Below are positions 34,170 to 41,940 of a stretch of 64,000 bases of DNA, piece after piece. This stretch comes from Leifsonia sp. Root4 (GTDB lineage Bacteria > Actinomycetota > Actinomycetes > Actinomycetales > Microbacteriaceae). The notes under the pieces were generated by a model that did not search any database, was not told where the DNA came from, and saw only the letters and a program-made list of their open reading frames with translations. The stretch's first letter is position 1, and every line of letters begins with the position of its first letter. The position numbers and the translations under genes are program-made. The stretch covers positions 1,005,100 through 1,069,099 of the forward strand of contig NZ_LMDN01000001.1 of assembly GCF_001425085.1 (NCBI RefSeq). Reading direction: 5' to 3'.

Positions 34170-34835
34170 ATGCGTCACTTCACCCGCACCACGCTCACTG
34201 CCTTCGGCGTCGTCGCCATCGCCGCCCTCGCCCTGAGCGGTTGTTCGATGGACACCGGCACGGCCGCCGGCGACTCCAGCTCGAGCTCCGCCGAGGAGTC
34301 AGCGCCCAGCACGACGCCAGAGGCGATGACGGCTGACCCGGCCGCCGACCTCGTCGGCCCCGGCTGCGCGGCTTACGCCGACGCCGTCCCATCCGGCTCC
34401 GGATCGATCGTGGGCATGTCGGCAGACCCCGTGGCCGTTGCCGCGTCGAACAACCCGCTCCTGAAGACCCTCGTCGCTGCGGTCTCCGGGCAGCTGAACC
34501 CGGACGTCAATCTCGTGGACACACTGAACGGCTCGGAGTTCACCGTCTTCGCCCCGGTTGACGACGCCTTCGCGGCAATCGACCCCGCCACGATCGAGAC
34601 GCTCAAGACCGACCCGGCCATGCTCAGCTCGATCCTGACGTACCACGTGGTGCCCGGTCAGATCGCGCCGGACGCCATCGTCGGCACGCAGACCACCGTG
34701 CAGGGTGGCACCGTCGAGGTGACCGGCAGCGGCGATGAGCTCATGGTCAACGGCGCCAACGTCATCTGTGGCGGTGTGCACACGGCGAACGCGACCGTCT
34801 ACCTGATCGACGCGGTTCTGCTGCCGGCCAGCTGA
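34170..34835 (+). CDS. Fasciclin-domain lipoprotein
   Basis: A 221-residue exported lipoprotein related to mycobacterial MPT70/MPT83. The signal peptide ends in the lipobox LSGC (Cys about residue 23), followed by a Ser/Glu/Thr-rich linker, then a fasciclin (FAS1) domain: [34 protein letters not shown] and [13 protein letters not shown] are the H1, H2 and C-terminal conserved blocks (cited as landmarks). FAS1 proteins usually mediate adhesion or bind small ligands. The ATG at 34170 has a strong GAAGGAGA. Divergent from the DipZ-like gene and ended by a clear hairpin. Confidence 0.92.
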   Translation: MRHFTRTTLTAFGVVAIAALALSGCSMDTGTAAGDSSSSSAEESAPSTTPEAMTADPAADLVGPGCAAYADAVPSGSGSIVGMSADPVAVAASNNPLLKTLVAAVSGQLNPDVNLVDTLNGSEFTVFAPVDDAFAAIDPATIETLKTDPAMLSSILTYHVVPGQIAPDAIVGTQTTVQGGTVEVTGSGDELMVNGANVICGGVHTANATVYLIDAVLLPAS

Positions 34836-34881
34836 GTCCACCCGGCGGCCCGAACGGCCGCGTGACGACGAACGCTGAACG

Positions 34882-34919
34882 AGAAACGGCTCGGGTTCTG
34901 CTGAACCCGAGCCGTTTCT
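34882..34919. terminator. Terminator hairpin after the fasciclin gene
   Basis: A perfect 17-base stem (AGAAACGGCTCGGGTTC and complement) with a 4-base loop between convergent genes; likely used from both sides. Confidence 0.82.
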
Positions 34920-34940
34920 GTGCGCCCGCGGGCGATCTGA

Positions 34941-35576
34941 CTACTGGCGTCGGCGCAGCACGAACACGGTCACGAGCACGGCGATCAGCGCGGCGCCGAG
35001 GGCGCCACCGATCCAGAGCACGGTGCTGAGGTCGGCGGCCGGAGCCGTCTCGCCCTCTGTGCCGGCGTCCGAGCCGGACTCCGGCTCGTCACCCGTCTGG
35101 CCGCTCGCGGCCGCGCAGGGGGGCTCGACCGTTCCCTCGGCCAGCTGCACGCCGGCATCCGGGGCCCACTCGAACTCGTACGACTCCGAGATCACGTGGG
35201 AGTCGACCGAGATGGCCCGCCACGTCACCGTGTAGATTCCCGGCTCGCCGAGCTGCGCGTCGAGCGCCAGGGTCGGGCCGGTCACGACGCCGCAGCCGTC
35301 GCCGTAGTAGAGCGGGGCGGATGCCGGCCCGCTCACCACCATGGCGTTGCCGGTCTCGGCGTCGAGGATGGCGTCACTGGTCGTCACCGAGAACGTCCCG
35401 GGCTGTTCGGTCACGACGGCGTCGGCGGCGGGGACCGTGTCGATCACCTGGTTGTGTGCGGATGCGGGTGCCGCCGCCCCGAAGACGGCGGTGCCGAGCA
35501 CGAGTGCGGCGATGGCCGCACCGCATGCGGCGCGCTGCCGCAGGCCGCGGCCCGAGGAGATCCGGTTTCGCGTCAT
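34941..35576 (-). CDS. CopC-domain copper-binding membrane protein
   Basis: A 211-residue exported protein. The signal peptide ends ASA, so the mature N-terminus would start with His (HNQVIDTVPAADAVV), the copper-ligand position in CopC proteins. The CopC domain covers about residues 40-140, with YTVTWRAISVDSHVISESYEF holding the conserved DSH ligand. A Gly/Glu/Ser linker and one C-terminal membrane segment with a basic tail anchor it to the outside of the membrane. It follows the YcnI gene in an operon; a TAGGCT overlapping the YcnI stop may also give a separate leaderless message. Confidence 0.9.
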   Translation of the reverse strand: MTRNRISSGRGLRQRAACGAAIAALVLGTAVFGAAAPASAHNQVIDTVPAADAVVTEQPGTFSVTTSDAILDAETGNAMVVSGPASAPLYYGDGCGVVTGPTLALDAQLGEPGIYTVTWRAISVDSHVISESYEFEWAPDAGVQLAEGTVEPPCAAASGQTGDEPESGSDAGTEGETAPAADLSTVLWIGGALGAALIAVLVTVFVLRRRQ

Positions 35577-35582
35577 GACGGC

Positions 35583-35588
35583 AGCCTA
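35583..35588 (-). promoter_or_regulatory. -10 hexamer containing the YcnI stop codon
   Basis: TAGGCT (minus strand) ends six bases before the CopC ATG at 35576; its TAG is the stop of the YcnI gene. The arrangement mirrors 23083-23088. Confidence 0.5.
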
Positions 35589-36413
35589 CTTCGCAGCCTT
35601 GTCGCCGGCAGCGCCGGCAGCGCCGGCAGCGCCGGCAGCGCCGGCAGCGCCGGCAGCGGTACCCGCTGCTCCGGCCTTGGCCGTGGCCGAGCGCCGGGTG
35701 ACGACGGCCAGGGTCACGCCGATGGCGCCGACGATGAGGCCACCGACGCCGAGGATGCGGGCGACCATGTCGGAGCTCGGAGCCTCGGGCGAGACCGCGG
35801 TCTCCTCGCCGCTCTCGACGGCGGCGTCATCCGAGCCGGCAGCGGCGTGGCCGCCGTGACCGTCGCCGTCGGCGGCGGCCTCGGTCAGCACGATGAACGG
35901 TGCGGGCGACTCCGGCTCGTCCTCACCGGCGACGCTCGTCTCGCTCCAGCTCGTCTCGCCGACGGCGCAGCTCTGCAGCACCGGGAACTCGAGGGTCTCG
36001 CCGACGGCGTCATCCGGCAGCTTGGCCGAGAGCACGAAGGTGTCACGGAAGCCGTCCTCCAGCGGGGTGATGGCCGTGTAGACGACCTGCGAGACGCGGG
36101 CGGCGTCACCTTCTCCGGTGCTGATCTTTTCGATCGTCCAGTTCGGGTTCACCGTGGGCGTGACCGAGATGATGCTCTCGGGGATGTCGATCGTCATCTT
36201 CGTGGTCGGGGAGCCCTCGCAGCCGTGCGAGGTCGAGAAGGTGAGCAGTGTGTATGCGCCGGCGGCGGTGTCGCTCGGCGTGACGGTGACGTGCGCGGAT
36301 GCCGCCAGCGGGGCGCCGATCGCGAGCAGCGCTCCTGCCGCCAGGCCGGCGACGGTGAGCGTGCGGGTGCGGGCCGAGGTTGAACGGGCGGAACGAATGG
36401 TGCGAGTGGTCAT
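35586..36413 (-). CDS. YcnI-like DUF1775 copper-associated membrane protein
   Basis: A 275-residue exported protein. After the signal peptide (ending ASA) the mature protein would begin HVTVTPSDTAAG, where the N-terminal His is the copper ligand in YcnI. KMTIDIPESIISVTPTVNPNWTIEK and VLSAKLPDD belong to the DUF1775 cupredoxin-like fold (about residues 42-190). An acidic/His stretch (GDGHGGHAAAG), one membrane segment and a tail of repeated AGA units follow. YcnI proteins occur with CopC/CopD and help handle copper outside the cell. The ATG at 36413 has AAGGAC upstream. Between it and the gene upstream are 162 bases with nothing recognised. Confidence 0.9.
   Translation of the reverse strand: MTTRTIRSARSTSARTRTLTVAGLAAGALLAIGAPLAASAHVTVTPSDTAAGAYTLLTFSTSHGCEGSPTTKMTIDIPESIISVTPTVNPNWTIEKISTGEGDAARVSQVVYTAITPLEDGFRDTFVLSAKLPDDAVGETLEFPVLQSCAVGETSWSETSVAGEDEPESPAPFIVLTEAAADGDGHGGHAAAGSDDAAVESGEETAVSPEAPSSDMVARILGVGGLIVGAIGVTLAVVTRRSATAKAGAAGTAAGAAGAAGAAGAAGAAGDKAAK
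35604..35657 (-). repeat. Six tandem 9-base units in the YcnI tail
   Basis: GCCGGCAGC repeated exactly six times; on the coding strand it gives repeated Ala-Ala-Gly. The length is a multiple of three, so copy-number change alters the tail but not the frame. Confidence 0.9.
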
Positions 36414-36575
36414 GAGAGTCCTTGTGTGGGTGCCGATACGGCCGGTGCCTGGTGCGGGTCTGAACCCATCCAGGCGCCGTAGGGGTCGGCGAATGGGTGA
36501 GGAAACGAGCGGGCGCGTTCGACGCATGTGCGTGGAGTGCGCGATGAGAGTGGCCTGGCCGACGCGATGTGTGGT

Positions 36576-37268
36576 TCAGGCGGCTGCGGACAGCGGCGGG
36601 CCGCGGTGGCGCAACGCCGCCTGCACGACGTCGAGCGGGCGCGGGATCCAGACCGCGTGCGCCCGGGGGCGGGCGGGTGCGGCATCCGGGATCGCGACGA
36701 TAGCGATCGGGCGTACGACGAGGCCGCGCAGCGCAAGCCCGGCGGTGCGGGCGAGGCCGCGCAGCGCCTGCTCGCCGTGCAGCAGGGCGGCGATCGTGAG
36801 CAGGCCGGCGACGGTGTGGCCGAGCAGCATCCAGGCGTCGTGGTGCGCGCCGCTCGGCAGCAGGGTGCTGCCCTGCGGGGCGATGGCCGCGAGCTGACCC
36901 GCGATCTGGGCCGAGCTCAGCTGGTGCCCCGCGTGCACGCCCACCGATGCGGCCGGCAGCGCGGCGTGGCCGAGCGCGGGTTGTGCGCCCAGCAGGCTGA
37001 AGAGGCCGTGGAACATCAGCTGGCTTCCCGCGACCGAGACCACCGTGCCGGCCAGCGCGACCCGGCCAGGAGCCGAGCGGCGCGTGGATGCCGCGCGGCC
37101 GCCGCTGAGACCGATGCTGAGCATCGAGGCGAACGCGAGAGCCAGCGCGATGGCCAGCCAGCTCGGCGTCGCCCCACCGGCGAAGCTGTGCGAGAGTGCC
37201 GCGACGAAGACAGAGAGTGCGGCGACGACCCACCCGCGCGTGAACCGCGCCCAGCGTGAGTTCGTCAT
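36576..37268 (-). CDS. His-containing membrane protein upstream of the YcnI-CopC genes
   Basis: A 230-residue integral membrane protein with about five hydrophobic segments and several His residues next to them (LSHSFAGG, MFHGLFSLL, GHAALP, HAGHQLS, GAHHDAWMLLGH). I cannot assign a family. Its position as first gene before YcnI and CopC, and the His residues suitable for metal binding, suggest a role in copper handling, but this is inference. The C-terminal 50 residues are polar and Arg/Pro-rich and probably cytoplasmic. The ATG follows a TAGACT hexamer by six bases. Confidence 0.75.
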   Translation of the reverse strand: MTNSRWARFTRGWVVAALSVFVAALSHSFAGGATPSWLAIALALAFASMLSIGLSGGRAASTRRSAPGRVALAGTVVSVAGSQLMFHGLFSLLGAQPALGHAALPAASVGVHAGHQLSSAQIAGQLAAIAPQGSTLLPSGAHHDAWMLLGHTVAGLLTIAALLHGEQALRGLARTAGLALRGLVVRPIAIVAIPDAAPARPRAHAVWIPRPLDVVQAALRHRGPPLSAAA

Positions 37269-37274
37269 GCACCC

Positions 37275-37280
37275 AGTCTA
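37275..37280 (-). promoter_or_regulatory. -10 hexamer, leaderless-type start of the His-rich membrane protein
   Basis: TAGACT (minus strand) ends six bases before the ATG at 37268. Confidence 0.55.
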
Positions 37281-37297
37281 CGTCCGCTCACCGATCG

Positions 37298-37356
37298 GGG
37301 TTTCGACAGGCTCAACCAGCGGGCGCGACGCGGAGCGTCGCGAAAGGCGGCAGCCC
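37298..37356. repeat. Family A copy joined to family B copy
   Basis: GGTTTCGACAGGCTCAACC (family A) runs directly into GCGAAAGGCGGCAGCCC (family B core at 37323-37356), showing the two families can form one composite element. Confidence 0.75.
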
Positions 37357-37523
37357 ATGGTCAGGCACCCTCATGAAATGCGACCGCTGCTCGCCAGGTT
37401 GCCCGTGCGCTCGGCCGGAGAATCGGTCGACATGCCGCCGCTGGCGCCCGCGTCACCGGCGCGGCCACCGAAACACCGGCCGGCGGTACAGCGGGCGGCG
37501 CCGCGCCGTGGCCGCCCGGCGCG

Positions 37524-37546
37524 GTTTCGACAGGCTCAACCAGCGG
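37524..37546. repeat. Family A REP-like repeat, single arm
   Basis: Begins GTTTCGACAGGCTCAACCAG, identical over this stretch to the copies at 37300 and 48736. Confidence 0.75.
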
Positions 37547-37591
37547 GGGCTCACGGCTTGGGGCCCGTGCCGTCAGCGGCGGCGGGAAGCA

Positions 37592-37626
37592 CGACGGCCC
37601 TCCAGCACGGGGCGGGAGGGCCGTCG
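37592..37626 (-). terminator. Terminator hairpin after the nuclease/nucleotidase gene
   Basis: A 12-base stem (CGACGGCCCTCC and complement) with an 11-base GC-rich loop, 13 bases after the stop codon. Confidence 0.7.
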
Positions 37627-37638
37627 ATCAGGCGTCGC

Positions 37639-40600
37639 TTACCAGAGGATCAGCGGAACCGGCAGGCTCCGCGAAGCCTCGACCGTGTCCGAACCGAGGT
37701 AGTGCGCGGTCAGGATGCGAATGCCCCGACCGAGCTTCGGCAGCTTGACGCTCGCCTTGCCCTTGTCCGCGGCCGTCAGCTCAATCGTCGCGATCACCTT
37801 CTTGCCGTCTCGCACCTCGACGGTCCCCGTGGCACGCGGCCCGGATGCCGCCGCCACGGTGACGTTGTACTTCACAGCCGAACCGGCCTTGGCCAGCAGC
37901 TTGTTCGGGGCCCCGAACGTGATGCTGGCGATCTTCTCCGGCACCACAACGCTCTGGATCGCCATCGGCACCGAGACCGCTGTTCCCGTCGCGGCGACGG
38001 TGATCGCGAGCTGTTGCACCCCGTCGAGGCCGTCCGGCACCGTGAACTGCGCGGTCGCCGTTCCGGTCTCGTCGAAGACGGCGTCCGTCACCGTCGCGTC
38101 GACGGGGGCGGATGCCACGGCGACACCGCCGAGCGAGAGCTCGACCGTGCCGGGAGCCGGCGTCGTGCTGTCGCCGAAGGCCAGCGAGCTGAGGTTGACG
38201 GTGACAGTCTCACCGGCCTCGTAGCCTGCGGCATCCGCCGGCGCACTCAGCACCGCACCGACGGCGCGCTGCGCGTAGTCGGGCGAGGCCGGCGAGTTGA
38301 CGGCGAGGTAGTCCACCATTGCCGCCAGGTCGACCTTGCCGGTGTCGGCTCGGTTGGTGCCGGAGGCGAGGACGCTGAAGTTGTCGCCACCGGAGGCCAG
38401 GAAGGAGTTCACCGCGATGCGGTAGCTGGCGGCCGGGTCGATCGCCTCATCGTTCAGGGTGATGGCGCCGATGCGCCCGCCGGCGGCCGCTGCGGGGTTG
38501 TAGCTGTACTCCAGCCCCTCCGAGACGCCGAGCTTCAGGAACGGCCTGGTCGACGCGGCCGGCTGCCACTGCTGTTCGAGCAGTGTCTTCAGCTGCGCGC
38601 CGGTGATGTCCATCGCCACCAGGGTGTTGGCGAATGGCTGCACGATAGCCGCCTCCTTGTATGTGACGTTGCCATCCGGGTCGTTCGGTCCCGAGCTGGC
38701 GTACGGCATGTCGGTGCGCAGGCCGCCCGGGTTCATGAAGGCGATCTGGGCTCCGGCAGCCTGCGTCGCCCACAGCTGCACGTCGGCAACGAAGTTGCCG
38801 AGTGTGGACTCGCCACCGCGGTTCTCCGTGGTGCCGTTGGAGAGCTTCGCCCGGTTGAACGGGGCCGTGATGTCGCCGAGCTTCTGTGCACCGAGCACGT
38901 CGGCGACGGCGACGGCGTCGGCGACGATCGCCTGCACCTCCGGCACTGCGGGGTAGAGCGGCATCGCCGGAACGGCCGGCGTGGTCGGTGTTGCCGGGAT
39001 CGGCGCGCTCATCAGCGGCAGCGTCTCGTTGCTGATCGAGACCAGCTCCTTGGTCTGCGGGTTCACCTGCAGATCCATCAGGCCGAACTTCTCGCCGTAC
39101 TGGCCGCTCGAGATCACCGGGCGACCGTCGATCACGTGGTTGTAGGCGAGGTGAGTGTGACCGGAGACGATCGCGTTGACGTCGGAGTCGACGCCGGTCA
39201 CGATCTTTCCGAAGGCCGTGGCCTCGTCGGTCGCCGACTCGATCGCGGCCGTGGCTGCGCCCTCGTGGACGAGCAGGATGACGACATCCGCCTCGCCGTT
39301 GGCCGCATCACCATCGCGCAGCTGATCGGCGACGCGGTTCACCTCCGTCGTGACATCGCGCACCTCAAGATTCGCGATGCCGTCCGGGCTGACCAGCGAC
39401 GGCAGTTCGTTGGTGACGGCGCCGACGAAGCCGACCGTGACGCCCTCGAACGTCTCGGTGAAGTATTCCGGCAGCGCGGGCTTGCCCGTCGTCTTGTCGT
39501 AGACGTTCGCCGCGAGGTACTCCCAGTTGGCCCGGTCAAGCACCCGCCCACTCAGATCGTCCCAGCCCTGGTCGAACTCGTGGTTGCCGACGGAGCTGAC
39601 GTCGAGTCCGGCCGCGTTCAGTGCGTCGATCGTCGGGTTGTCCTGCTGGATGAAGGAGGTGAAGGTGGATGCGCCGATCAGGTCGCCCGCTGCGGCGAAG
39701 ACCGTGTTCGGGTTCGCGTCACGGACCTGCTTGACGGCGCCGGCGAGTACCGCGGCCCCGCCGGACGGTGCCACCTGCTCGAGTCGGCCGTGGAAGTCGT
39801 TGACCGTGACGACGTTGATGTCGACGGGCTGCACCTCCTGGGAGACGCCGACGACGATCGGGTCGTGGTCGCTGGACCGGAACGGGGTACCGGCCTCTGT
39901 GGCACCGAACGCGTAGCCGCGGTCGCTCCACTCCGGCGAGTTGATGTTCCAGACGCCTGCGCCCGTGACGGTCGGTGCCACCGACGGCGAGGCGAGCACG
40001 TGGTCGAGCGAGCCGAGCTCACCGTTGAAGGTGTAGGTGTACTGGCCGGCGGCGTGCGTCGGCACGACATCCGTCCAGCCCGCTGCGGTGAACACGTTGA
40101 TCGGGTCTTCGTGCGCGTAGGCGTTGAAGTCACCGATCAGGAACACGTCACCGCTGCCAGACTCGGCCTGCAGCTGCTGGCTGAAGGCGAGCAGGGACTG
40201 GGCCTGCTCCGTGCGCTCCGCGTTGAAGAAGCCCTGCCCATCGGCCGGCTCCGGCGGCGCCGGAGTGCCGCCCGGTGAGCTCTTGGACTTGAAGTGGTTG
40301 GCAACGACGGTGATCGTCTTGCCCTCGAAGGTGAAGGTCTGTGCGATCGGCTCGCGTGCGATGTCCCACACGGTCTCGTCGATGACGGTCTTGCTCGCGC
40401 CGACCGGGGTCACGGCCTCCTTCTTGTAGATGATCGCGCTCGTGATGAAGTCGGTGATCGCGGCGTCGTTCAGCGCGGCCGGGGTCGGCACGGCCGCCCA
40501 GACCTCGGAGCCGGCAGCGGCGTTGAGCCCGGCGACCAGATCGTTCAGCGCGGCGTCGATGTCGGCGGGGGTGCCGAGCTTGACCGAGTTCTCGATCTCC

Positions 40601-41706
40601 ATGAGCGCGACGACGTCGGCGTCCAGGCCGTTGATGGCCGCGACGATCTTGGACTTCTGGATGTCGAACTCCTCCTGTGTCTCGGCGCCGCGGGCGGCGG
40701 AGTTCACGCTGGAGAGGGTCGTGAAGTAGTTGAAGACGTTGAAGGAGGCGAGCCTCACGTCGCCGCCGACCTCCGGCGGTGCGTCGGCGCGGAGGTTCAC
40801 CGGGGTGAAGCTCACCTTGCCTGCGGCGTCGCTGGCATCCGTCACCGGCAGCTGCGGCTGCAGGCGCCACTCGTTGAAGCCGTAGCCGAGGACCATGCCC
40901 GCAGCGGGGAACACGGCGGTGTCGCCGTTGCGGACGACGGTGTCCGCGGTGAAGTAGGGCTGCTCGCCGTTGTGCGACGCGTCGGTGACGCGCACGCTGT
41001 AGCCATCGTCAACGAGCACGCGCGCGGCCTTGTTGGCCGCGGTGATCGCATCGGCCTCTGCACCGGGGCCGACCAGTTCTGTGCTCTTGACCGCCGCGGC
41101 CTCACCGGCGTTCAGCCAGAGCTCACCGAAGGAGAAGAGGTTGTGGCTGGAGCTGAGCGCGTAGCTGCCGCTCGGGGCGACGAGCATGCCCTCGAAGGGC
41201 TCGCGGGCGTCTCCGCGCAGGGTGTCGGGCAGTACGACGGGGGCCGGCAGTCCGACGCCGGCGGCGACGAGCGCAACCGAACCGGCGCTCGCGTTGATCT
41301 GGGTCTGCCCGCTGCGCTCACCGGCGAGGCCGCTCACGGTGACCTGGTCTCCGATGGCGATGCCGGCTGCTGCATTGGCTCCGAGGAAGACGAAGATGCC
41401 GTCGGAGGCGCCTGGGCTCGGGTCGACGTCGCCCCCGACGCCGGGCGTCTGGACGACGATGCCGCCGAACCCGCCGACGCGGTGGTCGGCCGTGACTATA
41501 CCGTCGACGGTGACGGGCGTGTTGCTCGGCAGCGGACTGGCTGCGCCGGTTCCCTGGACCTGGGCGATCGTGTGGGTGGCGGCTGCTGCGACGGCATCCT
41601 CTGCGAATGCCGGTGTTGAACCGAATGCCGTGAAGGCGAGCGCGGCCGTCGTCGTGACGGCGAGCGCTGCGAGCCTCCGCGAGCGGGAGCTGTGTTGCTG
41701 GTGCAC
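37639..41706 (-). CDS. Secreted ExeM/NucH-type nuclease fused to a 5'-nucleotidase
   Basis: A 1,355-residue exported protein. I start it at the GTG at 41706 (VHQQHSSRS) with AGGAG six bases upstream; a signal peptide ends AFA near residue 34. An OB-like region (about 45-150) precedes an endonuclease/exonuclease/phosphatase domain (about 316-620; VRLASFNVFNYF, LMEIEN, GDFNAY, SSDHDP). A metallophosphoesterase follows (about 630-880; VNDFHGR, AAGDLIGAS, GNHEFDQG, SGHTHLAYN), then the 5'-nucleotidase C-terminal domain (about 905-1125; TLGNFVAD, GGLRTDM) and Ig-like modules. It should cut extracellular DNA to nucleotides and then release phosphate, feeding nucleoside and phosphate uptake. No sortase motif or C-terminal membrane segment is visible. 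Confidence 0.92.
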   Translation of the reverse strand: MHQQHSSRSRRLAALAVTTTAALAFTAFGSTPAFAEDAVAAAATHTIAQVQGTGAASPLPSNTPVTVDGIVTADHRVGGFGGIVVQTPGVGGDVDPSPGASDGIFVFLGANAAAGIAIGDQVTVSGLAGERSGQTQINASAGSVALVAAGVGLPAPVVLPDTLRGDAREPFEGMLVAPSGSYALSSSHNLFSFGELWLNAGEAAAVKSTELVGPGAEADAITAANKAARVLVDDGYSVRVTDASHNGEQPYFTADTVVRNGDTAVFPAAGMVLGYGFNEWRLQPQLPVTDASDAAGKVSFTPVNLRADAPPEVGGDVRLASFNVFNYFTTLSSVNSAARGAETQEEFDIQKSKIVAAINGLDADVVALMEIENSVKLGTPADIDAALNDLVAGLNAAAGSEVWAAVPTPAALNDAAITDFITSAIIYKKEAVTPVGASKTVIDETVWDIAREPIAQTFTFEGKTITVVANHFKSKSSPGGTPAPPEPADGQGFFNAERTEQAQSLLAFSQQLQAESGSGDVFLIGDFNAYAHEDPINVFTAAGWTDVVPTHAAGQYTYTFNGELGSLDHVLASPSVAPTVTGAGVWNINSPEWSDRGYAFGATEAGTPFRSSDHDPIVVGVSQEVQPVDINVVTVNDFHGRLEQVAPSGGAAVLAGAVKQVRDANPNTVFAAAGDLIGASTFTSFIQQDNPTIDALNAAGLDVSSVGNHEFDQGWDDLSGRVLDRANWEYLAANVYDKTTGKPALPEYFTETFEGVTVGFVGAVTNELPSLVSPDGIANLEVRDVTTEVNRVADQLRDGDAANGEADVVILLVHEGAATAAIESATDEATAFGKIVTGVDSDVNAIVSGHTHLAYNHVIDGRPVISSGQYGEKFGLMDLQVNPQTKELVSISNETLPLMSAPIPATPTTPAVPAMPLYPAVPEVQAIVADAVAVADVLGAQKLGDITAPFNRAKLSNGTTENRGGESTLGNFVADVQLWATQAAGAQIAFMNPGGLRTDMPYASSGPNDPDGNVTYKEAAIVQPFANTLVAMDITGAQLKTLLEQQWQPAASTRPFLKLGVSEGLEYSYNPAAAAGGRIGAITLNDEAIDPAASYRIAVNSFLASGGDNFSVLASGTNRADTGKVDLAAMVDYLAVNSPASPDYAQRAVGAVLSAPADAAGYEAGETVTVNLSSLAFGDSTTPAPGTVELSLGGVAVASAPVDATVTDAVFDETGTATAQFTVPDGLDGVQQLAITVAATGTAVSVPMAIQSVVVPEKIASITFGAPNKLLAKAGSAVKYNVTVAAASGPRATGTVEVRDGKKVIATIELTAADKGKASVKLPKLGRGIRILTAHYLGSDTVEASRSLPVPLILW

Positions 41707-41795
41707 GAGATCTCCTGTCGATGTGGTGCCCGCCCGATTGCGCGCCGAACGCCGCGATGTGACCGCAGCATGACGCCAAGCAGGGCGACTGGGCG

Positions 41796-41813
41796 ACCCC
41801 CCTGCGGGGGTCA
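41796..41813. other. Hairpin in the leader of the nuclease/nucleotidase mRNA
   Basis: GACCCCCCTGCGGGGGTC forms a strong stem at the very start of the predicted transcript from the promoter at 41819-41847. It could stabilise the 5' end or affect early transcription. Confidence 0.5.
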
Positions 41814-41818
41814 GTCGC

Positions 41819-41847
41819 AGCCTAGGGAAGCACACCGACACTGCCAA
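41819..41847 (-). promoter_or_regulatory. Sigma-A-type promoter of the nuclease/nucleotidase gene
   Basis: TTGGCA (41842-41847) and TAGGCT (41819-41824) on the minus strand are separated by exactly 17 bases and give a leader of about 105 bases. Confidence 0.65.
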
Positions 41848-41895
41848 GGGGGTGCCATTGTTTTTCTCTTGCGCTTAAGCAGATTGTCACCTTCG

Positions 41896-41913
41896 CTGCT
41901 CACATGAGCAGCG
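41896..41913. other. Short palindrome upstream of the EamA gene
   Basis: GCTGCTCA-CA-TGAGCAGC, a perfect 8-base inverted repeat centred about 40 bases before the EamA-type start; a candidate operator over the promoter region. Confidence 0.4.
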
Positions 41914-41925
41914 TGTCGGCCGGTC

Positions 41926-41931
41926 TAGTCT
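41926..41931 (+). promoter_or_regulatory. -10 hexamer for the EamA transporter
   Basis: TAGTCT ends nine bases before the ATG at 41941, leaving at most a two- to three-base leader. Confidence 0.5.
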
Positions 41932-41940
41932 GGAGCCCTC

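Larger units (their letters stand above)
37269..37638. other. 370-base non-coding interval
   Basis: It holds the -10 TAGACT (minus strand, 37275-37280) for the gene to the left, family A repeats at 37298-37323 and 37524-37546, a family B copy at 37323-37356 and a terminator hairpin at 37592-37626. The rest (37357-37523) is GC-rich with no recognised gene or site. Confidence 0.7.

Noticed and set aside
37045-40278. A 1,077-codon plus-strand open frame opposite the nuclease/nucleotidase gene
   Set aside because: Shadow of the real gene; composition is typical of antisense translation, and it runs through intergenic repeats and a terminator.
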